A stretch of DNA of 5,241 nucleotides from Oscillospiraceae bacterium (GTDB taxonomy: Bacteria > Bacillota > Clostridia > Oscillospirales > Acutalibacteraceae): contig JAIRZH010000134.1 of NCBI GenBank assembly GCA_031267335.1, positions 1 to 5,241 of the forward strand, written 5' to 3'. Shown in pieces: positions 1 through 5,170 of the stretch (positions are counted from its first letter, which is position 1; every line of letters starts with the position of its first letter). Below the pieces are notes generated by a model. The model was not told the origin of the DNA, ran no database searches, and was given only the letters and a program-made list of their open reading frames with translations. A program made the translations under genes and the position numbers.

Positions 1-5
1 AAGGA

Positions 6-39
6 AAATTTTTTCACAATACTGACTGTAAAAAAATTT
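6..39 (-). terminator. AT-rich hairpin downstream of the sortase gene (possible second terminator)
   Basis: Arms 6-20 and 25-39 flank a 4-base loop at 21-24. Read as leftward (minus-strand) RNA, all 15 positions pair, two of them as G-U wobbles. As plus-strand RNA those same two positions are A-C mismatches, so the hairpin favours leftward transcripts. A short U tract comes from positions 5-8. The stem is almost entirely A-U, so it is weak for a terminator. It could back up the hairpin at 55-87, or be a chance A-tract/T-tract pairing. Confidence 0.3.
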
Positions 40-54
40 AACGTATTACAAATT

Positions 55-87
55 AAAAAAATACCGAAATACGATCGTTAAACGGTA
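55..87 (-). terminator. Probable rho-independent terminator of the LCP-sortase operon
   Basis: On the minus strand TACCG (87-83) pairs with CGGTA (66-62). The 16-base loop contains the self-complementary ACGATCGT. Seven U residues (61-55) follow the stem directly. It lies about 90 bases past the sortase stop codon and points the right way to end that operon. The stem is only 5 bp with a long loop, which limits confidence. Confidence 0.42.
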
Positions 88-177
88 ATGGGGCAGGTCC
101 TAAAACTATTTACCAAGAAAATATTTTTATAATTTCTCGTCTATATACACTTTTGAAACGTTTTTAAAGACAAACTC

Positions 178-1089
178 TTAGGTTTTAATCCAATTAATTT
201 TATTTTCTTTATATGCTTGTTCAAAGCTTGAGAATTCCGGCATTTTTATTCCTTTCATTTTATACCAAGCTTCAGGCATCAGTGGATTTTTGACTTTACT
301 TGCACTTTCGGTATTAACGTTTTTGGATTCACCATATCTTATTTTTCTAGCTACAATTACTGCCCGAGAATTTTCTATGCCTATATCATAGCAGCAAGTC
401 GAAAGAGTTAAAATTTTGTCAGTTTCTGCTATATCAATTTTTGTATCTATCGATGACCGTATACGCATTTGATACACAAGTTCTAAGAAATCTTTTCCGG
501 TATTGAATTTTGGATTAAGATAATTAAAAACTTTTCCATCTTTTGCTAGTGTATTAACTCTTAAAATTGCAAAAATTTTCCATTTTCCAGCAGCGTAAAT
601 ACTATCAAAGCTGATAACTGGAGTTTTTTTATAAAAATCAAGATCGTATTTTAATAAAGCGGCAAACATACTTCCGTTACGCATGCTATGGCCATGCAAA
701 ACAATGTTTTGAATATCAGGCCCAAACGGTGCAAAAGCATTTATAAAAATGCTACCACTTGAATCTCGTTTTTTAAGGTAATTTTTATCAAGATAAAAAA
801 CTGGTTCATCAGGTTTTGATTGCACAACTGGATAATTAATTGGAGTATTTTCGATTTTTATCCAGCCTTTTATATCTGAGTTAATTTTAATTAATGGTTC
901 AAGTTTTTCTTTAACGTTTTTAAATTCTTCTTGATCTTTTTTTTCATAAATATCGCGTGCGACCCGAATATTTTTCTCAGAAATATAAGGATCAAAAACA
1001 AACATTTTAAATAAAATTGTTCCCGAAACTAAAAAAACTATAATGCTTAAAATTAACAGAGAAATTTTTAATCCAACACCAAATTTCAC
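178..1089 (-). CDS. srtB: Class B sortase with a C-terminal extension
   Basis: A 303-residue membrane-anchored cysteine transpeptidase. The sortase family cleaves a C-terminal sorting signal and links the protein to peptidoglycan (known of the family). Residues about 8-30 form an N-terminal membrane anchor. The sortase fold then shows the class B signature around H134 (LHGHSMRNGSMFAAL), the catalytic C232 in TLSTC, and R242 in SRAVIVAR, so the His-Cys-Arg triad is intact. Residues about 255-303 are an extra tail containing PLMPEAWYKMKG, beyond the usual end of a class B sortase. The start is GTG at 1089-1087, with AGAAGG at 1104-1099 placed 9 bases upstream. It is the second gene of a leftward operon, 38 bases after the LCP gene. 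No sorting-signal substrate is encoded in the window, so the target is unknown. The family call is firm; the symbol is by class, not proven orthology. Confidence 0.93.
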   Translation of the reverse strand: MKFGVGLKISLLILSIIVFLVSGTILFKMFVFDPYISEKNIRVARDIYEKKDQEEFKNVKEKLEPLIKINSDIKGWIKIENTPINYPVVQSKPDEPVFYLDKNYLKKRDSSGSIFINAFAPFGPDIQNIVLHGHSMRNGSMFAALLKYDLDFYKKTPVISFDSIYAAGKWKIFAILRVNTLAKDGKVFNYLNPKFNTGKDFLELVYQMRIRSSIDTKIDIAETDKILTLSTCCYDIGIENSRAVIVARKIRYGESKNVNTESASKVKNPLMPEAWYKMKGIKMPEFSSFEQAYKENKINWIKT

Positions 1090-1127
1090 AATAAAGTACC
1101 TTCTTTTTTGATGCCACTTTTTAGTAA

Positions 1128-2081
1128 CTAATTTTTTGTTTCAAAAATATAACTGTGAAGATCACGGCGGCATTTCTCAAAATTATTCACAGTAAGCACC
1201 ATTCTCCCACCTATAACTGCGTCCTTTATATTATCGTCCGTAGGCAACCTATAATGCAAAATTTGAAATTTTAAATATTTAGAAATATTTTTGCTCAATT
1301 CCATAATTTCACTTATCTTAAAATCAGTTTTTACAAATTTCATAAGATTAAAAACTAAACTCATAAGTTCAGAAACTTTCGCTAATTTAATTTTTTCAAA
1401 AATTGCTTTCACTACATCCTGTTGGCGTTTAATGCGATCGCGGTCAGCGCCAATGCTATCACGGTTAGACGCATGATGCAAAGTTTGTTCGCCATTAAGC
1501 GAAAAAACCCCAGCACCGCGCAAAGAAGAATTTTCACTTTTAGCGTTTATGTAAGCAACTTCAGATGGTGTTAAAGTAATATTAATTCCACCGAGGCTAT
1601 TAATGATTTTAGGAAATCCAACAAAGTCAACTGAAACGAATTTATGAATTTTAAGACCAAAATTTCGTTCTATAGTTTCGACAGCCAGCACAGCTCCGCC
1701 TATAGAATAAGCGGCATTAAGCCTATTCCAAGTATTGGAAGATTTTTTCGGAATTTTAACCCATGTATCACGCATTAATGAAGTAATTTTGATTTTTTCG
1801 TTTTCGTGATCGATTGAAACAATCATAACAGAATCGCTTCTACCGTTAAATTTAGTATTAAAAGTATCTATGCCCAAGACCAAAACATTAAAAACTTTGT
1901 TATATTCATCAAATTGAATTTTTGATTTTTTTGAATTCGTAAAAAACGATTTATCGGCTGCGAATTTAATTTCTTTAAATGTAAAATAAAGAACAATCAT
2001 AGCTGCACCAGCGAGCCCTAAAGAAATGAAAAATATAAATGAAAAAATTCGAGAGATTGAATTTTTTTTTTGATTTCCCAA
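1128..2081 (-). CDS. LytR-CpsA-Psr (LCP) family cell-wall glycopolymer ligase
   Basis: A 317-residue protein with a short cytoplasmic N-terminus, one membrane helix (about residues 13-34) and an extracellular LCP domain. LCP enzymes move polyprenyl-phosphate-linked anionic polymers such as teichoic acid or capsule onto peptidoglycan (known of the family). Motifs in order: NVLVLGID, GRSDSVMIVSID, SLMRDTWV, NRLNAAYSIGG, DFVGFPKIINSLGGI, and LNGEQTLHHASNRDSIGADRDRIKRQQ near the C-terminal part of the domain. In that last block the first Arg of the usual R-x-R is Ser, so lipid-phosphate binding may differ. I chose TTG at 2081-2079: the strong AAGGAGG at 2095-2089 sits 7 bases from it, but only 1 base from the upstream in-frame TTG at 2087. 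Ten consecutive A residues lie just after the start. It is the first gene of the operon with the sortase. The family is clear; which of the TagTUV/LytR/CpsA roles it plays cannot be told. Confidence 0.92.
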   Translation of the reverse strand: MGNQKKNSISRIFSFIFFISLGLAGAAMIVLYFTFKEIKFAADKSFFTNSKKSKIQFDEYNKVFNVLVLGIDTFNTKFNGRSDSVMIVSIDHENEKIKITSLMRDTWVKIPKKSSNTWNRLNAAYSIGGAVLAVETIERNFGLKIHKFVSVDFVGFPKIINSLGGINITLTPSEVAYINAKSENSSLRGAGVFSLNGEQTLHHASNRDSIGADRDRIKRQQDVVKAIFEKIKLAKVSELMSLVFNLMKFVKTDFKISEIMELSKNISKYLKFQILHYRLPTDDNIKDAVIGGRMVLTVNNFEKCRRDLHSYIFETKN

Positions 2082-2088
2082 AAACAAA

Positions 2089-2095
2089 CCTCCTT
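2089..2095 (-). promoter_or_regulatory. Strong Shine-Dalgarno site that fixes the LCP start
   Basis: The minus strand reads AAGGAGG across 2095-2089. Its distance to TTG at 2081 is 7 bases, which is ideal; its distance to TTG at 2087 is 1 base, which is too short to work. It is the best ribosome-binding site in the window. Confidence 0.75.
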
Positions 2096-2116
2096 TTAAT
2101 TTTGTGATATTTACTA

Positions 2117-2146
2117 ATTATGTCACATTTTTTATTTCACAGACAA
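2117..2146 (-). promoter_or_regulatory. Probable sigma-A promoter of the LCP-sortase operon
   Basis: On the minus strand, TTGTCT (2146-2141, 4 of 6 matches to the -35 consensus) is followed after 18 bases by CATAAT (2122-2117, 5 of 6). A TG one base before the -10 makes it an extended -10. Transcription would begin near 2110, giving a short leader that holds the Shine-Dalgarno site at 2095-2089. The inverted repeat at 2149-2186 lies directly upstream of the -35. Confidence 0.55.
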
Positions 2147-2148
2147 GC

Positions 2149-2186
2149 TTAATTTAAAAGCGAAAAGAAGCAAGCTTTTAAATTAA
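2149..2186. repeat. Perfect 13-bp inverted repeat upstream of the LCP promoter
   Basis: TTAATTTAAAAGC (2149-2161) and its exact reverse complement GCTTTTAAATTAA (2174-2186) flank a 12-base purine-rich spacer. No T tract follows on either strand, so it is not a typical terminator. Two bases separate it from the -35 element, which would suit an operator or an AT-rich upstream element. I cannot name a regulator. Confidence 0.6.
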
Positions 2187-2234
2187 AACGAAGCATTTCG
2201 AAAAAATAGAAATAAATATATTTTTAAAAAGATA

Positions 2235-2266
2235 AGATTTCTACAAGAAATCTAAGCAGATTTCTT
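2235..2266. repeat. Three-arm alternating palindrome (attenuator-like)
   Basis: Three 8-base arms alternate: AGATTTCT (2235-2242), AGAAATCT (2246-2253), AGATTTCT (2258-2265). The middle arm can pair perfectly with either neighbour, giving two mutually exclusive hairpins with loops of 3 and 4 bases. On the plus strand the second hairpin can extend to 9 bp (2245-2253 with 2258-2266) and runs into T residues to 2269. On the minus strand the alternative hairpin is followed by TATCTTTTT. The sequence shows the pairing; a regulatory switch is inference. Confidence 0.5.
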
Positions 2267-2282
2267 TTTAAACCACTGGATT

Positions 2283-2311
2283 TTGTAAAAAGCGATACCG
2301 GCGTATATAAA
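2283..2311 (+). promoter_or_regulatory. Possible rightward sigma-A-type promoter upstream of spoIVB
   Basis: TTGTAA (2283-2288, 4 of 6 to the -35) and TATAAA (2306-2311, 5 of 6 to the -10) are separated by 17 bases. This would give a leader of about 120 bases before spoIVB. In AT-rich DNA such matches arise by chance, and a sporulation gene would be expected to use a forespore sigma factor. A second weak candidate is TTGTCT 2385-2390 with TAAAAT 2409-2414, spacer 18. Confidence 0.25.
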
Positions 2312-2437
2312 GAGACACTCCTAAGGAATTTTGAATAAAAACCAAAGTGTTGCGAAAAGTTTTGAAAGAAGTCTAATGTATCTTTTGTCTTTTTTTACAA
2401 AGAATACATAAAATATATTTTTTATGAGGCAAAAATT

Positions 2438-3658
2438 TTGAAAAAAATATCAAAAATTTTTTTAACTTTGATTTCAATTTTAGTATTTGCGGCTTTAACT
2501 GTAGCTATCAATATAAATCTTCAAATGCCTTCGGCATTTTTTTCGGTTCAAAAAAGCGAAATCCAGTTCAATTCACATTTGCCAATGAAAATTAAACCAA
2601 GATTAAAAACAAAAAAAACAATTGAAACATTAAATTCTTCTGAGCAAAAATACGTTGATTCTTATGCTGCAGATATAACTTTATTTAATATACCTGTAAA
2701 ACCGGTTATTGTAAATATAGTTAAACGAAAATTAGTTGTTCCATCCGGAGATTTATTCGGAATAAAAATTTTTACAGATGGTGTTGTAGTAGTCAAAACT
2801 GGACCAGTTGAAACAGAAAATGGCGATGCCTTCCCTGCCAATGAAGCAAAAATTCACAAAAATGATGTCATTAAAGAAATAGAAGGCCAAAAAATCAATT
2901 CAAACGAAGACCTTGCTTCAATTATAGAAAAAAGTGATGGAAAAAAATTGGAGGCAAAAATTGTACGTGGAAATTTAATTTTTGATACTTTCATTAAACC
3001 TGTTAAGTCAGTTGGAGAAAAAATTTTCAGAGCTGGTATTTGGGTTAGGGATAGTTCTTCCGGGATAGGAACTATTACTTTTTTAGATCCTGCTACCAAA
3101 TTTTTCGGCGGGCTTGGGCATGGTATTAAAGGCGACAATGAACTTTTACCGCTTTCGCATGGAAAAATCATGAAAACTTCAATTAAAAAAATTATAAAAT
3201 CTCGTGAAAATAATATTGGTGAATTACGAGGGAATTTTGTCGGAGAGCCTATTGGTGAATTAATTTCTAATACCGAACATGGAGTTTATGGAATTCTTAA
3301 TGATATCCCTGAAGAAACTAACGAAAAATCAATACCGGTTGCTTTTAAACAAGAAATTAAAATTGGAGATGCAAAAATAATTTCTACAATCGAAGATGGC
3401 AAACCACGTGAATATAGCATTAAAATCACAAGTATTAATTTTAATAAAAATGATTTAACAAAAAACATTACTATTAGTTTAACCGATGAAAAATTAATCG
3501 AAAAAACTGGTGGAATAGTTCAAGGAATGAGTGGAAGCCCTGTGATACAAAATGGTTTATTGGTGGGTGCTATTACTAATGTTTTTATTAATAATCCAAA
3601 AAGTGGATACGCTATTTCTGCCGAAACAATGTATGAAAATAACAAGGTAGTTTCTTGA
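2438..3658 (+). CDS. spoIVB: SpoIVB peptidase (family S55), sporulation signalling serine protease
   Basis: A 406-residue protease, close to the 426 residues of the Bacillus subtilis protein. In that species SpoIVB is secreted from the forespore into the intermembrane space and cleaves SpoIVFA, which releases pro-sigma-K processing in the mother cell. Here residues about 5-25 are a signal or membrane segment. Residues about 105-190 form a PDZ domain (FGIKIFTDGVVVV, then HKNDVIKEIEGQKI). The S55 domain has H228 in GLGHGI, D350 in LTDEK, and S365 in GGIVQGMSGSPVI. The 15-residue Asp-Ser spacing equals that of B. subtilis D363/S378, so the triad is complete. The start is TTG at 2438, with GAGG at 2426-2429 placed 8 bases upstream. 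Its stop overlaps the start of the radical SAM gene by 4 bases. It marks the organism as a spore former. Promoter evidence is weak. Confidence 0.96.
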   Translation: MKKISKIFLTLISILVFAALTVAININLQMPSAFFSVQKSEIQFNSHLPMKIKPRLKTKKTIETLNSSEQKYVDSYAADITLFNIPVKPVIVNIVKRKLVVPSGDLFGIKIFTDGVVVVKTGPVETENGDAFPANEAKIHKNDVIKEIEGQKINSNEDLASIIEKSDGKKLEAKIVRGNLIFDTFIKPVKSVGEKIFRAGIWVRDSSSGIGTITFLDPATKFFGGLGHGIKGDNELLPLSHGKIMKTSIKKIIKSRENNIGELRGNFVGEPIGELISNTEHGVYGILNDIPEETNEKSIPVAFKQEIKIGDAKIISTIEDGKPREYSIKITSINFNKNDLTKNITISLTDEKLIEKTGGIVQGMSGSPVIQNGLLVGAITNVFINNPKSGYAISAETMYENNKVVS

Positions 3659-5019
3659 AATATATAATTGATGACAAATATATGCTGCGTGGTTGGAAAA
3701 ATCTTCCGTACGTTTTAATCAATGCTGATAATAATCAATACAGAGAATTAAATTCGTTGGAATTTCAAACGCTTTCTTTTTGCAATGGAGATACACAAGA
3801 TATTTTTGTTTTAGAAGCTCACGAAAAATTAGCAAAAGAATTTTTAAAATTAAAAATAATCAAATATTCAAATGGTATAAATATAAAAGATCATCAGAAA
3901 TACTTTTTTTATGATTGTGAGAAAATAAATCAAGTTCATTGGTCGATTACACGAAATTGCAATTACAATTGTCGCCACTGTTATGTTTGTGCATCGGAAA
4001 AAAAATATAAAGATACATCTACTAAAGAATGTATAGAAATTGTAAAACAAATTTCAGAATGCGGAATAACGAACATTTCTCTTACCGGCGGCGAAGCTTT
4101 TGTTCGGCCAGATTTTTGGCAAATAGTTGATTCAATAACCGAAAACAAGATTAAAATATCAAGAATTTATACAAATGGCTTTTTGGTTAATAAAAATTTA
4201 ATAGATAATTTAAAACTCAGAAATATAAAACCGGAATTCTCCATAAGTTTTGATGGAATTGGAGCTCACGATTGGCTGCGCGGTATTAAAGGTGCAGAAA
4301 AAATTGCTATAAATGCATTTAAATTACTTAACCAAAACGGATATCGAACTTTTTCTGAAATGTGTCTTTATAAAGATAATATTAAAAATATTTCTGAAAC
4401 TGTAAATTTGCTTACGAACTTAGGTGTTTCTGGTTTAAAAATAAATATCGCAACGATGGTCGGTTCATGGGTTAAAAATTATAAAAATCATAACATTAAT
4501 ATTCGAGAAGCTTACAATGCTTTTCTTGAATATATTCCGGAATTTTTTCGTTTAAATTCACCACTTAATTTGCAAATGGCTGGATTTTTTGTTTGTTTTA
4601 AAAATAGTAAAGAATTTTCAATTCCTGCGGTAAAACCAATCGAAAATCAAAAATTAAATAATTTAAGCATTTGCGAACATGCACGACAAATTTTATATCT
4701 AAGTTCTTCTGGACAGGTCCTTCCGTGTGTTTCGCTTGATTTTTGCGAGACAAAAATGAAAAAAACATTCATAAATAAAAAAAATAGTTTAAAAAAAATA
4801 TTAAATAATTCACATTATTTAGATTTAAAAAACTTAAAAATAAGCGAAATTTTTAAAAAAAATAAAAAATGCGCTACTTGCAAATATGTATTATTATGCG
4901 GCGGCGGTTGCAGAGCAAATGCCTCGATTGCTGGCAATAGTTTTTTTGGGAACGATCCACAAATGTGTGTTTTTTTTAAAGAAAATTATTTCGAAAAAAT
5001 CAAAGCTTGTCTTGAATGA
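3655..5019 (+). CDS. Radical SAM/SPASM enzyme with PqqD/RRE-like N-terminal region
   Basis: A 454-residue anaerobic iron-sulfur enzyme. Residues about 1-80 (LPYVLINADN, then ELNSLEFQTLSFCNGDT) resemble the PqqD/RiPP-recognition pattern of beta strands followed by a winged helix (inference from pattern). The radical SAM core follows, with C102, C106, C109 (CxxxCxxC) for the SAM-binding cluster, GGE at 145-147, and SISFDG at 196-201. The C-terminal SPASM domain has all seven cysteines in canonical spacing: C340-x12-G353-x4-C358, then C406-x2-C409-x5-C415-x3-C419, and C438, enough for two auxiliary clusters. Such enzymes modify peptides or proteins, for example forming thioether or carbon-carbon links in RiPPs, or formylglycine in sulfatases. 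The start is TTG at 3655 inside the TTGA overlap with spoIVB, with AAGG at 3644-3647 placed 7 bases upstream; ATG at 3682 is a less supported alternative. The substrate is unknown and no precursor peptide is visible nearby. Confidence 0.92.
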   Translation: MKYIIDDKYMLRGWKNLPYVLINADNNQYRELNSLEFQTLSFCNGDTQDIFVLEAHEKLAKEFLKLKIIKYSNGINIKDHQKYFFYDCEKINQVHWSITRNCNYNCRHCYVCASEKKYKDTSTKECIEIVKQISECGITNISLTGGEAFVRPDFWQIVDSITENKIKISRIYTNGFLVNKNLIDNLKLRNIKPEFSISFDGIGAHDWLRGIKGAEKIAINAFKLLNQNGYRTFSEMCLYKDNIKNISETVNLLTNLGVSGLKINIATMVGSWVKNYKNHNINIREAYNAFLEYIPEFFRLNSPLNLQMAGFFVCFKNSKEFSIPAVKPIENQKLNNLSICEHARQILYLSSSGQVLPCVSLDFCETKMKKTFINKKNSLKKILNNSHYLDLKNLKISEIFKKNKKCATCKYVLLCGGGCRANASIAGNSFFGNDPQMCVFFKENYFEKIKACLE

Positions 5020-5035
5020 GTTTAAGCCAAAGAGG

Positions 5036-5149
5036 TGTCTAATTTTATGTCCACCGCATCTAGGTAAGCTTAAGTGCTTATCTAATGCCTGATTTTATGT
5101 CTGTTACATTTAGGTAAGCTTAAGTTCTTTTCAATGCCTTACTTTTTGT
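5036..5149. repeat. Three tandem copies of a ~50-bp repeat
   Basis: Units begin at 5036, 5086 and 5135, with heads TGTCTAATTTTATGT, TGCCTGATTTTATGT and TGCCTTACTTTTTGT, giving periods of 50 and 49 bases. Units one and two also share TAGGTAAGCTTAAGT at 5061 and 5111; the third is degenerate after its head. In unit one, TAGGTAAGC (5061-5069) pairs with GCTTATCTA (5076-5084) as a 9-bp hairpin with one G-U in the plus-strand RNA. Spaced repeats near an element end are known in some insertion sequences, notably the IS21 family, where they bind transposase. That assignment is inference, since no transposase gene is in the window. Confidence 0.65.
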
Positions 5150-5170
5150 ACCCATTTCTAGAAACGGGTA
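5149..5170. repeat. 22-base near-palindrome at the junction with the GC-rich tail
   Basis: TACCCATTTCT (5149-5159) is mirrored by AGAAACGGGTA (5160-5170) with a single A-C mismatch on the plus strand, centred on CTAG. As minus-strand RNA the mismatch becomes a G-U wobble. No T tract follows on either strand, so a terminator role is not supported. It sits where the AT-rich repeat gives way to GC-rich DNA. Confidence 0.5.

Larger units (their letters stand above)
2082..2437. other. Divergent intergenic region between the LCP and spoIVB genes
   Basis: These 356 bases hold no convincing gene. From left to right they contain the LCP Shine-Dalgarno site and leftward promoter, a perfect 13-bp inverted repeat, a run of AT-rich DNA with A and T tracts, a three-arm palindrome, a possible rightward vegetative promoter, and the spoIVB ribosome-binding site. 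SpoIVB is made under sigma-G in Bacillus, but I find no clean sigma-G site here. The best -10-like match is CATAAAA at 2407-2413, and it has no matching -35 at the right spacing. Confidence 0.8.

Noticed and set aside
88..132. 14-codon plus-strand frame starting ATG at 88
   Set aside because: No ribosome-binding site, and it overlaps the terminator hairpin of the leftward operon.
1291..1476. 61-codon plus-strand frame inside the LCP gene
   Set aside because: Antisense shadow of conserved LCP motifs, with no independent coding evidence.
2377..2413. Sigma-G promoter for spoIVB built from TGTATC (2377-2382) and CATAAAA (2407-2413)
   Set aside because: The spacing is 24 bases, well beyond the usual 16-18, and the -10 lacks the conserved T, so I do not call it.
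2854..3171. 105-codon open frame on the minus strand inside spoIVB
   Set aside because: It lies antisense within the well-supported S55 protease gene, shows no recognisable domain and has no ribosome-binding context that I would trust.
5016..5042. Eight-codon frame overlapping the radical SAM stop as ATGA
   Set aside because: Too short to support, and it has no convincing ribosome-binding site of its own.
5061..5084. The 9-bp hairpin in repeat unit one as a terminator for the spoIVB operon
   Set aside because: No T tract follows the stem, and the copy in unit two has lost the pairing, so it fits a repeat better than a terminator.
4886..5092. 68-codon plus-strand frame starting in the SPASM region and reaching into the repeats
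   Set aside because: It reads the SPASM cysteine codons out of frame and continues through the 50-bp repeats; its composition and start context do not support a gene.
5047..5117. Two six-codon frames (MSTASR, MSVTFR), one in each of the first two repeat units
   Set aside because: Their equal length follows from the DNA repeat; only the first has a weak purine-rich stretch upstream, so translation is not credible.
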